Assembly: GCA_934636905.1 (NCBI GenBank)
Contig: CAKUBJ010000011.1
Span: 1-49,940, forward strand
Direction: 5' to 3'
Source of the DNA: an uncultured Dysosmobacter sp.
GTDB taxonomy: Bacteria > Bacillota > Clostridia > Oscillospirales > Oscillospiraceae
Length of the DNA: 49,940 nucleotides
In this document: positions 7,305 to 14,889 of the stretch, in pieces
Layout of the letters: each line of letters starts with the position of its first letter
How positions within the stretch are numbered: position 1 is the stretch's first letter
Translations under genes and position numbers: made by a program
The notes under the pieces: generated by a model
Told to the model about the DNA's origin: nothing
The model's input: only the letters and a program-made list of their open reading frames with translations
The model's database searches: none

Positions 7305-8102
7305 ATGCGGATTTATCTTGCGGTCAGACCCGAGCATCAGCGGGAGGCGGCAGCCTTTCCGGCAGGACTTGCCCACGCCGCCTACCGGATTGGGGAGGAT
7401 TCCGCCCTTCTGAGCCGGAATCTGCTGCGGCAGGCGCCCTGCGGAGGGGCAGGACGGAGTGCCGCCGGGAAGGGGCTTCTGGTGCTCAGCGATGAGGCGG
7501 CACCGCCCATCCGTCGGCCGGAGGCGCTGGCGGGGGCGGTGCTCCGGGAGTGCGGGCGGCGGGAATACGAAGGCGTGGTTCTGGATTTTGAAAAGCGCCC
7601 CACGGAGGAGCGGCGGCGCTTTATTGCGGCGCTGAGCCGGCAGTGTGCCGCCGGACGGAAGAGCCTTTTCCTCCCGGAGGCCTGCGCAGACGCGGCGGAA
7701 CGCCGGATGATCATGGTCAACACCGCCGTTTCCGGCGGCAGCTTTGAAGAGCACATCCGGGAGGTCTGCGGGCGCTATGGCGGGGCGCAGAACGTTGCGC
7801 TGGATGTTCAGCGGCTGCGGATACGTTTTTCCCTCCCGGCACGGAACGGCAGGGGGGAGGCGCTGACGCAGGAGGAGCTGGACGCCCTGCTGGCGCAGAA
7901 GCCTGCCGTGTTCTTCTCCCGGGACCTGTGCGCCCGCTATTTTACCGGCGCCGGCTGCGGCAGCGCCGGGTTTGTACTCTACGACGACGCAGGCACCCTG
8001 CGCCGAAAGGTGAGAATCGGCAGGGAACTGGGGGTAGCCGCCGCGTTTTTTCAATGGCCGGAAATCCGGGATCTTGCAGGGGAACTGTTCCGCCGCCCAT
8101 AA
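7305..8102 (+). CDS. Conserved hypothetical protein, possible TIM-barrel / GH18-like fold
   Basis: 265 residues, no signal peptide or membrane segment. Alternating strand-helix stretches, such as GLLVLSDEAAP, YEGVVLDFEKRP, KSLFLPEAC, NVALDVQRLRIRF and GSAGFVLYDD, give the rhythm of a beta/alpha barrel. The VVLDFE strand resembles the catalytic strand of GH18-type proteins (DxxDxE) but the full motif is not there. I do not recognise the family with confidence. The start at 7305 has AAGGGGG seven bases upstream; an ATG at 7299 is the alternative. It is Arg/Ala-rich and GC-rich like its neighbours, and ends just before the rpsU terminator on the opposite strand. Confidence 0.7.
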   Translation: MRIYLAVRPEHQREAAAFPAGLAHAAYRIGEDSALLSRNLLRQAPCGGAGRSAAGKGLLVLSDEAAPPIRRPEALAGAVLRECGRREYEGVVLDFEKRPTEERRRFIAALSRQCAAGRKSLFLPEACADAAERRMIMVNTAVSGGSFEEHIREVCGRYGGAQNVALDVQRLRIRFSLPARNGRGEALTQEELDALLAQKPAVFFSRDLCARYFTGAGCGSAGFVLYDDAGTLRRKVRIGRELGVAAAFFQWPEIRDLAGELFRRP

Positions 8103-8127
8103 CGGCAGAAGCCGACAGAACAGAAAA

Positions 8128-8153
8128 AGCGCCGCGTCATACGACGCGGCGCT
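8128..8153 (-). terminator. rpsU terminator
   Basis: AGCGCCGCGTC with a 4-base loop and its complement, followed on the minus strand by TTTTTCTG. It sits between convergent genes and may serve both. Confidence 0.8.
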
Positions 8154-8162
8154 CTCGGTTTC

Positions 8163-8345
8163 TTAGTAGAAACGCTTCTTATTCTTGCGAGCGGCCTCAG
8201 ACTTCTTGCGGCGCTTCACGCTGGGGCTTTCATAATGCTCTCTCTTGCGAACCTCGGCGATGACGCCCGCCTTGGCGCAGCTGCGCTTGAAACGCTTCAG
8301 TGCGCTGTCGATGGATTCGCCTTCCTTGACATGAATCTCAGACAT
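8163..8345 (-). CDS. rpsU: 30S ribosomal protein S21
   Basis: 60 residues, with the typical S21 opening [19 protein letters not shown] and a lysine/arginine-rich tail [15 protein letters not shown]21 binds the 30S platform near the anti-Shine-Dalgarno region and helps initiation. It is transcribed alone here, with its own promoter and terminator. Confidence 0.97.
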   Translation of the reverse strand: MSEIHVKEGESIDSALKRFKRSCAKAGVIAEVRKREHYESPSVKRRKKSEAARKNKKRFY

Positions 8346-8420
8346 TTATATTTCCCTCCCTCCGAGACATCCGGTTATATCCAGGATGCTTAGGGGCTAC
8401 GTATAGCCTTAACGCACACC

Positions 8421-8449
8421 ATTATAAAAAATATGTGGAGAAAAGTCAA
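8421..8449 (-). promoter_or_regulatory. Promoter for rpsU
   Basis: On the minus strand, TTGACT (8444-8449) and a perfect TATAAT (8421-8426) with a 17-base spacer. The leader to the start codon is about 70 bases. The 8450-8561 stretch beyond it holds nothing else I can name. Confidence 0.85.
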
Positions 8450-8561
8450 GACTTTTTTACCGGAAGCGGGGAAAATGTGTGCTTGTCCCGTAAAAGCGGC
8501 AGGTGTGGGTGGAAAATTTAACCGGAATAACGCCGTCTGACAGGGAGGAGCCGGCCGGCGG

Positions 8562-9569
8562 TTACAGCAGGGTGATCCCTGCGCTTTCGCACTGTCGGAT
8601 GGTATCGGCGTCCCAGAGGCTGGCCTGCACCTCGCCGATGTGGCAGGTGCCGATCATCAGCATACACAGGCGGCTCTGGCCGATGCCGCCGCCGATGGTC
8701 AGGGGCAGCTCTCCGTTTAGCAGCATTCTGTGGAATGGCAGTTCCGCCCGCTCCTCACAGCCTGCCAGCTTCAGCTGGCGGCGCATGGCGTCCTCGTCCA
8801 CCCGGATGCCCATGGAGGAGATCTCAAAGGAGCGCTCCAGAACGGGATTCCACATGAGGATGTCGCCGTTCAGCGTCCAGTCGTCATAGTCGGGGGCACG
8901 GCCGTCGTGCTTTTCACCGGACTTCAGGGTGCCGCCGATCTGCATGAGGAACACGGTGTGGTGCTCCGCGCAGATGGCGTGCTCCCGCTCTTTGGGGGTC
9001 TTGTCCGGCCAGCGGTCTTCCAGTTCCTGTGTGGTGACGAAATACACGTCCCGATCCAGCTTCACCCGCAGGCTGGGGAAGGCCACATTCAGCGCCTCGC
9101 TGGTTTCGCACACGGCGGAAACAATGGCCCGGACAACGGCTTTCAGATAGGATTCGTTCCGATCCTCCCGGGAGATGATCTTCTCCCAGTCCCACTGATC
9201 CACATAGACGGAGTGGATGTTGTCCAGTTCCTCGTCCCGGCGGATGGCGTTCATGTCGGTGTACAGCCCCTTGCCCTCATGGAAGCCGTAGCGCTTCAGC
9301 GCCAGACGCTTCCACTTGGCCAGAGAGTGCACCACCTCGCCGTCCAGCCCCACGTCGGGAATGTCAAACTTCACAGGGCGCTCCACACCGTTGAGGTTGT
9401 CGTTCAGACCGGAGTCGGAGGCCACAAACAGCGGCGCAGACACCCGGCGCAGGTTCAGGGCATTGGAGAGGTTGGTCTGAAAGGACTCCTTGATAAAGGC
9501 AATGGCCCGCTGCAGTTCATAGTTGGGCAGGGGCGCCTTGTAGCCCTGAGGAATATACAGTTCACTCAT
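8562..9569 (-). CDS. asnA: Aspartate-ammonia ligase (asparagine synthetase A)
   Basis: 335 residues. AsnA makes asparagine from aspartate, ammonia and ATP and resembles class II aminoacyl-tRNA synthetases. Family signatures include the N-terminal YELQRAIAFIKESFQTNLS, VSAPLFV, GLYTDMNAIRRDE, SVYVDQWDWEKII and the C-terminal GGGIGQSRLCML (motif 3-like, with the ATP-binding Arg). The start is preceded by an AAGGAGAAAG-like stretch. It lies 21 bases after gltX on the same strand and is probably transcribed with it, linking glutamyl-tRNA and asparagine supply. Confidence 0.96.
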   Translation of the reverse strand: MSELYIPQGYKAPLPNYELQRAIAFIKESFQTNLSNALNLRRVSAPLFVASDSGLNDNLNGVERPVKFDIPDVGLDGEVVHSLAKWKRLALKRYGFHEGKGLYTDMNAIRRDEELDNIHSVYVDQWDWEKIISREDRNESYLKAVVRAIVSAVCETSEALNVAFPSLRVKLDRDVYFVTTQELEDRWPDKTPKEREHAICAEHHTVFLMQIGGTLKSGEKHDGRAPDYDDWTLNGDILMWNPVLERSFEISSMGIRVDEDAMRRQLKLAGCEERAELPFHRMLLNGELPLTIGGGIGQSRLCMLMIGTCHIGEVQASLWDADTIRQCESAGITLL

Positions 9570-9590
9570 GGAAATTTCCCTCTTTCTCCT

Positions 9591-11078
9591 TCAGTTCAGC
9601 TTGTCCAGTCCCAGACGCAGCCGGCGCAGGGTTTCCTCCCGCCCCAGCAGATGGCAGATTTCCACGGCACCGCCGGGGGTCACCAGCTTGCCGGCGGCGG
9701 CGATGCGGACAGGCCACATCAGCATGGCGTTCTTCACCCCCAGCGTCACCGCCAGATTGATGAGGGTGTCGTGAATGGCGTCCGCCGTCCAGTCGGGGAT
9801 GGCTTCCAGCGCGGGGATGGCGGCTTCCAGCATGGCTTTGGAAACCTCCGGATTCGTCTTGGACTTCTTGTTGGTGAAGAACTCCGCGTCGTAATCCGGC
9901 AGCGCGTCGAAGAAGTCGATTTTCTCCGGGATGTCCGTCAGCTTTTCGCACCGGGCCTGCAGCAGGGCGGCGATCCCGGCGGCGTCAATGGCGGGATTTT
10001 TCACCGCCTGACGGATATACGGCTCCGCCGTCTTTGCAAAGGCGGCAGGCTCCATGCTGCGGAGGTAGGCGGCGTTGAAATACGTCAGCTTTTCCATGTC
10101 GAAAATGGCGGGGGACTTGGAGATACCGGCGATGTCGAACACCTTCACCAGTTCCTCCAGAGAGAAAATCTCCTGCTCGGAGTATTCTCCCTTGGGCGCC
10201 CAGCCCAGCAGCGCCACATAGTTCAGAATGGCGTCCGTCAGGAAGCCCTGTGCCTTCAGATCCTCATAGGAGGGATCCCCGTGGCGCTTGCTCATCTTGT
10301 TGTGCTGATCCCGCATGACGGGGGAGCAGTGGACGTAGGTGGGGATCTCCCAGCCGAAGGCCTCATAGAGCAGGTTGTACTTGGGGGCGGAGGAGAGGTA
10401 CTCGCTGCCCCGCACCACATGGGTGATGCCCATGAGATGGTCATCCACCACGTTGGCGAAGTTGTAGGTGGGCAGGCCGTCCCGCTTCAGCAGCACCTGA
10501 TCGTCCAGGGTCTTGTTTTCCACGGTGATGTCCCCGAAGGAGACATCGTGGAAGGTGGTAGTGCCCTCGTGGGGGATCCGCTGGCGGATGACATAAGGCT
10601 TTCCGGCGGCCAGATTGGCGGCGACTTCCTCGGCGCTGAGGTTCCGGCAGGGATCGTCCGCCCGGTCAAACTCCCCGGAATCCTCCTCGGACTCCGCCTT
10701 TTCGCAGAAGCAGTAGTAGGCGGCACCCTTCTCCACCAGCAGCCGGGCGTAGGGCAGGTAAAGATCCCGCCGCTCCGACTGGATGTAGGGGCCGGTAGGG
10801 CCGCCTACGTCGGGGCCTTCGTCGTGATCCAGACCGCACTCCTTCATGGTGCGGTAGATGACGTCCGTGGCCCCTTCCACCAGACGCCCCTGATCCGTGT
10901 CCTCAATCCGCAGGATGAAGGTGCCGCCGGCGTGTCGGGCAATGAGCCAGGTGTACAGGGCGGTACGCAGGTTGCCAACGTGCATATAGCCGGTGGGGGA
11001 GGGGGCAAAACGGGTGCGGACCTTCCCCTTGGGAATGCGGGCTTCCATATCCTCAAAAAATTTCATATCCAATGCCAT
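9591..11078 (-). CDS. gltX: Glutamyl-tRNA synthetase
   Basis: 495 residues. Class I synthetase that charges tRNA-Glu (and often tRNA-Gln in Clostridia, followed by amidotransferase). The HIGH motif appears as HVGN (residues 33-36) after RFAPSPTG, and the KMSKS motif as KMSKRHGD. A YCFCE segment marks the zinc-binding insertion region. The start at 11078 is preferred: GGAGGC lies about 9 bases upstream, and the protein starts just before the family's first strand. An ORF extension to 11180 has no homology-like content. Downstream asnA follows closely. Confidence 0.96.
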   Translation of the reverse strand: MALDMKFFEDMEARIPKGKVRTRFAPSPTGYMHVGNLRTALYTWLIARHAGGTFILRIEDTDQGRLVEGATDVIYRTMKECGLDHDEGPDVGGPTGPYIQSERRDLYLPYARLLVEKGAAYYCFCEKAESEEDSGEFDRADDPCRNLSAEEVAANLAAGKPYVIRQRIPHEGTTTFHDVSFGDITVENKTLDDQVLLKRDGLPTYNFANVVDDHLMGITHVVRGSEYLSSAPKYNLLYEAFGWEIPTYVHCSPVMRDQHNKMSKRHGDPSYEDLKAQGFLTDAILNYVALLGWAPKGEYSEQEIFSLEELVKVFDIAGISKSPAIFDMEKLTYFNAAYLRSMEPAAFAKTAEPYIRQAVKNPAIDAAGIAALLQARCEKLTDIPEKIDFFDALPDYDAEFFTNKKSKTNPEVSKAMLEAAIPALEAIPDWTADAIHDTLINLAVTLGVKNAMLMWPVRIAAAGKLVTPGGAVEICHLLGREETLRRLRLGLDKLN

Positions 11079-11120
11079 GAATGATGCCTCCATGTCAAAA
11101 TTCGTAATTTTGCAAAATAC

Positions 11121-11149
11121 ATTATCCATGTTTTGAGTCGGAAAGTCAA
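11121..11149 (-). promoter_or_regulatory. Promoter for gltX-asnA
   Basis: On the minus strand, TTGACT (11144-11149) and GATAAT (11121-11126), 17 bases apart, about 40 bases upstream of gltX. It is back to back with the marR promoter; the two -35 boxes are 16 bases apart. Confidence 0.65.
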
Positions 11150-11162
11150 GAACTTCCGGTAC

Positions 11163-11180
11163 TTGTTGACAAAACAACAA
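11163..11180. promoter_or_regulatory. Candidate MarR operator 1
   Basis: Perfect inverted repeat TTGTTG-N6-CAACAA that overlaps the marR -35 box. It shares TGTTGA-N5-CAAYA with operator 2. A repressor bound here would block RNA polymerase. Confidence 0.6.
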
Positions 11181-11194
11181 TTATGTGGTATTCT
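11166..11194 (+). promoter_or_regulatory. Promoter for the marR-degV operon
   Basis: Consensus TTGACA (11166-11171) and TATTCT (11189-11194) with a 17-base spacer; leader about 35 bases. Confidence 0.8.
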
Positions 11195-11202
11195 GTGCGA
11201 AG

Positions 11203-11220
11203 ATGTTGATTTATCAATAT
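11203..11220. promoter_or_regulatory. Candidate MarR operator 2
   Basis: Imperfect palindrome ATGTTGATTTATCAATAT, centred 40 bp (about four helical turns) from operator 1 and located just after the transcription start. Its TTGAT-N2-ATCAA core recalls FabT-like boxes of streptococci. Confidence 0.55.
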
Positions 11221-11234
11221 TAGGAGGCGGCACG

Positions 11235-11690
11235 ATGGAAGAACGCTATGAGACGTTTACGGTATTGATTGCCCGCATCAACCGCAGCATCAAGCGCGTC
11301 AAATCGGCGGAGATGGCGGAGTTTCAGCTGAAAGGGCCGTATGTGTCCTGCCTGTACTACCTGTCTTTGACAGACGGCCTGACGGCCGCTGCGCTTTGCG
11401 AGCGGTGCGACGAGGACAAGGCGGCCATTTCCAGATCTCTGGATGATCTGGAGAAGAGCGGATACATTACCTGCGAAAGCAGCACCGGGCGGCGTTACCG
11501 CGCGCCGCTGCACCTGACGGAGCGGGGACGCGCAGTCTGCCGCGAGATAAACCAGCGAATCGACCGCATTGTGGACAGTGCCAGTCAGGGACTGAGCGAA
11601 GCGGAACGAAAAAGTATGTATCGGGCGCTGACTCTGATATCTGAAAATCTGGAGCAGATGTACAGCGGGAAACAGGGAGGAAATCATTAA
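11235..11690 (+). CDS. MarR family transcriptional regulator
   Basis: 151 residues. Winged-helix domain in the centre: helix-turn-helix around GLTAAALCERCDEDKAAISRSLDDLEKSGYI, followed by the wing RRYRAPLHLTERGRA, flanked by N- and C-terminal dimer helices. The start at 11235 has an AGGAGG site seven bases upstream. It ends one base before the DegV gene, so the two form one transcript. Two matching palindromes lie on the promoter, which points to autoregulation. Because DegV proteins bind fatty acids, this regulator may sense a lipid or acyl ligand in the manner of FabT; that is inference from gene order. Confidence 0.9.
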   Translation: MEERYETFTVLIARINRSIKRVKSAEMAEFQLKGPYVSCLYYLSLTDGLTAAALCERCDEDKAAISRSLDDLEKSGYITCESSTGRRYRAPLHLTERGRAVCREINQRIDRIVDSASQGLSEAERKSMYRALTLISENLEQMYSGKQGGNH

Positions 11691-11691
11691 C

Positions 11692-12534
11692 ATGAGTGTA
11701 CGCATTATTGTAGATTCTTCGGCGGATGTGGCGGAGCGGTTTCAAAAGCGGCTTTGCGTGGTGCCGCTGACCATCCATTTCGGCAGCGAGGAGCTGATCG
11801 ACGGCGTGACCATCGACAAGGCCCGTTTTTACCAGCGGCTGGTGGAGAGCGACCGGCTGCCCACCACCAGTCAGGCCACGCCTGCGGCGTTTCAGAAGGT
11901 CTATGAGCAGACCGTGCAGGCCGGGGACAGCGCTGTGGTCATCACCCTGTCCGGCAAGCTTTCCGGCACCTATCAGAGTGCCTGCATCGCGGCGGAGGAG
12001 TTCCGGCAAATCTATGTGGTAGACAGCCGGACTGCTGCCATCGGAACAGGAGTCCTGGCGGAATATGCCCTTTCCTGTGCGGAAGCGGGGCAGTCGGCTG
12101 AGGAGATTGCGGCGCAGCTGGAAGAAAAGCGGGAAGACGTTTGTCTGGTGGCGCTGTTGGATACGCTGGAATATCTGAAGCGGGGCGGACGGATCTCTAA
12201 AACCGTGGCATTGGCCGGCGGCCTGCTGAATATCAAGCCGGTCGTTACCGTCCGGGACGGCGAGGTGGTTCTCATCGGGAAAGCCCGCGGATCCAGACAG
12301 GGAAACAACCTGCTGGCAGAGAAAATCCGTGCCTGCGGCGGGATTGACTTCGGTATGCCGATCCTGCTGGGCTACAGCGGCCTCAGCGACACCCTTCTGA
12401 AAAAGTATGTGGAGGACAGCAGGGCGCTGTGGCAGGATGGCGCGGAAAAGCTGGACGCAGCGCTGATCAGCGGCGTCATCGGTACCCACACCGGCCCCGG
12501 CGTGATAGCCGCAGCATTCTTCAGAAAGCACTGA
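11692..12534 (+). CDS. DegV family fatty-acid-binding protein (FakB-like)
   Basis: 280 residues. DegV/FakB proteins hold a fatty acid and present it to the FakA kinase, which makes acyl phosphate for phospholipid synthesis. Signatures: N-terminal IIVDSSADV, the pocket residues TTSQATP (58-64), LSGKLSGTYQSA (86-97), DTLEYLKRGGRIS and the C-terminal GTHTGPGVI. No FakA (DhaK-like) gene is in the window. It is co-transcribed with the MarR gene one base upstream and ends at a strong terminator. A second DegV gene lies at 44048. Lipid specificity cannot be read from sequence alone. Confidence 0.92.
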   Translation: MSVRIIVDSSADVAERFQKRLCVVPLTIHFGSEELIDGVTIDKARFYQRLVESDRLPTTSQATPAAFQKVYEQTVQAGDSAVVITLSGKLSGTYQSACIAAEEFRQIYVVDSRTAAIGTGVLAEYALSCAEAGQSAEEIAAQLEEKREDVCLVALLDTLEYLKRGGRISKTVALAGGLLNIKPVVTVRDGEVVLIGKARGSRQGNNLLAEKIRACGGIDFGMPILLGYSGLSDTLLKKYVEDSRALWQDGAEKLDAALISGVIGTHTGPGVIAAAFFRKH

Positions 12535-12562
12535 GGTGCGGGGAAATCGTAATCATAGACGG

Positions 12563-12594
12563 AAAACCGGGACGGCACGGCCGTCCCGGTTTTT
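12563..12594 (+). terminator. Terminator after degV
   Basis: ACCGGGACGGC paired with GCCGTCCCGGT and followed by TTTTT. Confidence 0.9.
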
Positions 12595-12618
12595 CGTCAG
12601 GAAAGTCAAGAGTCCGGA

Positions 12619-12647
12619 TTGCAATTTTTAATAAGAGATGCTATACT
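12619..12647 (+). promoter_or_regulatory. Promoter for trpS cluster
   Basis: TTGCAA (12619-12624) and TATACT (12642-12647), spacer 17. The 80-base leader folds a small hairpin (AACTGC...GCAGTT, 12660-12679) but shows no T-box features. Confidence 0.75.
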
Positions 12648-12734
12648 GTATCAGTTAAACTGCATCCTTTCGGCAGTTGAGACGCACATCCGCCGGTTTC
12701 CGGCTGAAATACAGAAAAAGCGAGGTATTGATTT

Positions 12735-13742
12735 ATGGAAAGCGAAGTTCAGAAAAAAAGAATTTTAAGCGGCATCCAGCCCTCCGGGGATCTGACGCTG
12801 GGCTCCTATCTGGGAGCCATCCGCAACTGGGCGGCGCTGGCCGATGAATATGACTGCTACTATATGCTGGCCGATATGCACACCATCACCGTGCGGCAGG
12901 TGCCGGCGGATCTGCGGCGGCACACGCTGACCCAGGTGGCGGCCTATATCGCCAGCGGACTGGATCCGGAGAAGAACACCCTGTTTGTCCAGTCCCACGT
13001 TCCCGCCCACGCCCAGCTGGGCTGGGTGCTGGACTGCTACACCATGTTCGGCGAGCTGAGCCGCATGACCCAGTTCAAGGACAAGTGCGCCAAAAATGCG
13101 GACAACATCAACGCGGGACTCTTCACCTACCCCTCCCTGATGGCAGCGGACATCCTGCTCTATCAGGCGGATCTGGTGCCGGTGGGCGGCGACCAGAAGC
13201 AGCACGTTGAAATCTGCCGGGACATTGCCGAGCGGTTCAACGGCATTTATGGTGAAACCTTCAAGCTGCCGGATCCCTACATCCCGCAGGTGGGCGCCCG
13301 GATTATGAGCCTTACCAGCCCCAACAGCAAGATGAGCAAGTCCGATAAGGACCAGAACGGCTGCATTTATATGCTGGAAAAGCCGGAGGACATCATGCGG
13401 AAGTTCAAAAAGGCCGTCACCGACTCCGATGCCTGCGTCCGCTTCGACCCGGAGAACAAGCCCGGGGTGTCCAACCTGATGCAGATTTACTCCGTGGCCA
13501 CCGGCCGGAACTACGACGCCATTGAGCAGGAGTTCGCCGGACAGGGCTACGGCAGCTTCAAGACCGCCGTGGGAGAGTCCGTGGTGGAACTGCTGCGCCC
13601 CATCCGGGAGGAGACGGAGCGCCTGCTGGCGGATAAGGCGTATCTGGAGAGCGTGTACCGCGCCGGCGCGGAGAAGGCGGCTCATGTGGCCAACCGCACG
13701 CTGTCCAAGGTCTATAAAAAAGTGGGCTTCCTGGCCCGGTAA
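12735..13742 (+). CDS. trpS: Tryptophanyl-tRNA synthetase
   Basis: 335 residues. Class I synthetase charging tRNA-Trp. N-terminal SGIQPSGDLTLGSYLGAI contains the HIGH-equivalent motif, and KMSKSDKDQ is the second signature. Length and order fit bacterial TrpS. It heads a plus-strand run that continues with cell-wall polymer genes; the spacing to the next gene is only 13 bases. Confidence 0.97.
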   Translation: MESEVQKKRILSGIQPSGDLTLGSYLGAIRNWAALADEYDCYYMLADMHTITVRQVPADLRRHTLTQVAAYIASGLDPEKNTLFVQSHVPAHAQLGWVLDCYTMFGELSRMTQFKDKCAKNADNINAGLFTYPSLMAADILLYQADLVPVGGDQKQHVEICRDIAERFNGIYGETFKLPDPYIPQVGARIMSLTSPNSKMSKSDKDQNGCIYMLEKPEDIMRKFKKAVTDSDACVRFDPENKPGVSNLMQIYSVATGRNYDAIEQEFAGQGYGSFKTAVGESVVELLRPIREETERLLADKAYLESVYRAGAEKAAHVANRTLSKVYKKVGFLAR

Positions 13743-13755
13743 CGGCGGAGGATAC

Positions 13756-14889
13756 ATGAAAATAGATATGCAGCTGTTGGCGCCTGCGGCGCTGGCATTG
13801 CTGACGGCACTGGTGGTCAGCTTCCTGATGACTCCAGTGGTAAAGAGCTTTGCCTATAAGGTGGGCGCCATCGACGTGCCCAAGGACGAGCGGCGGATGC
13901 ACCATAAGCCCATCCCCCGGCTGGGGGGACTGGCCATTTTCGCCGGGTTTATGGCCAGCATCCTGCTGTTTGTGGACATCCGGCTGAACCCCCAGATGCA
14001 GAGCATTCTGCTGGGGGCCGTGATTATCGTGGTGCTGGGGGTGGTGGACGACATCATGGCCCTGCCTGCCAAGCTGAAATTCGTGGTGCAGATTGCGGCG
14101 GCGCTGATTCCGGCGCTGAACGGCGTGTCCATTCAGGCGCTGTCCAATCCCAACATCTTTTCTCCCAACGCCTACTGGGTGCTGGACTGGCTGTCCATCC
14201 CCGTTACGGTGCTGTGGATTGTGGGGATTACCAACGCCGTGAACCTCATTGACGGGCTGGACGGCCTTGCCAACGGCGTGTCGGCCATTTCCGCCGCCAC
14301 GGTGCTGGCGATTGCCCTTATCTGCTCCGAGGCACAGGTGGCCATTGTCATGGCGGCGCTGGTGGGCGCCTGCGTGGGCTTCCTGCCCTATAACCTGAAC
14401 CCCGCCAGAATGTTCATGGGGGACACCGGCGCCACGTTCCTGGGCTTCATTCTGGCCACCATGTCCATTCAGGGGCTGTTCAAGTTCTACGCGGTGATTT
14501 CCTTTGCCGTGCCCTTCCTGATTCTGGGACTGCCTATTTTCGACACGGCTTTTGCCATGATTCGCCGGGTGGCTCACGGGCAAAGCCCCATGCACGCCGA
14601 CCGGGGGCACATCCATCACCGGCTCATTGACATGGGATTGAACCAGAAGCAGGCGGTGGCGACCCTGTATGTGATTTCCGGGATTCTGGGGCTTTCTGCC
14701 GTGGTGCTGACCACCGGCGGCGAGGCCAAGGCCATGCTGCTTCTGCTGGCGCTGTGTATTGTGGCGGTGGTGGCCGCCCGGGTGGTGTTCCCCAAGGAAG
14801 TGAAGGAGGAACTCCACGAGGAACTTGAGGAACTGACGGAACTGGGGCACCATACCGAAAAGGACGAGCCGAAGGAGGAAGAACCGTAA
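13756..14889 (+). CDS. tagO: Polyprenyl-phosphate GlcNAc-1-phosphate transferase (MraY/WecA/TagO type)
   Basis: 377 residues with about ten membrane segments. It transfers a sugar-1-phosphate, usually GlcNAc-1-P, onto undecaprenyl phosphate at the inner membrane face, starting teichoic acid or other wall polymer synthesis. Signatures: PRLGGLAIF, the Mg-binding GVVDDIMALPAK, NAVNLIDGLDGLANG, MFMGDTGATFLGF and ADRGHIHHRLID. The C-terminal tail after residue 345 is acidic and Glu-rich. The start at 13756 follows GGAGGATAC. The stop overlaps the epimerase start by one base, indicating coupled translation. TagO is preferred over WecA because this is a Gram-positive context with mnaA-like epimerase next door. 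Confidence 0.9.
   Translation: MKIDMQLLAPAALALLTALVVSFLMTPVVKSFAYKVGAIDVPKDERRMHHKPIPRLGGLAIFAGFMASILLFVDIRLNPQMQSILLGAVIIVVLGVVDDIMALPAKLKFVVQIAAALIPALNGVSIQALSNPNIFSPNAYWVLDWLSIPVTVLWIVGITNAVNLIDGLDGLANGVSAISAATVLAIALICSEAQVAIVMAALVGACVGFLPYNLNPARMFMGDTGATFLGFILATMSIQGLFKFYAVISFAVPFLILGLPIFDTAFAMIRRVAHGQSPMHADRGHIHHRLIDMGLNQKQAVATLYVISGILGLSAVVLTTGGEAKAMLLLLALCIVAVVAARVVFPKEVKEELHEELEELTELGHHTEKDEPKEEEP

Noticed and set aside
12648..12734. T-box riboswitch before trpS
   Set aside because: The leader is too short and has no T-box sequence or terminator/antiterminator; only a small hairpin is seen.
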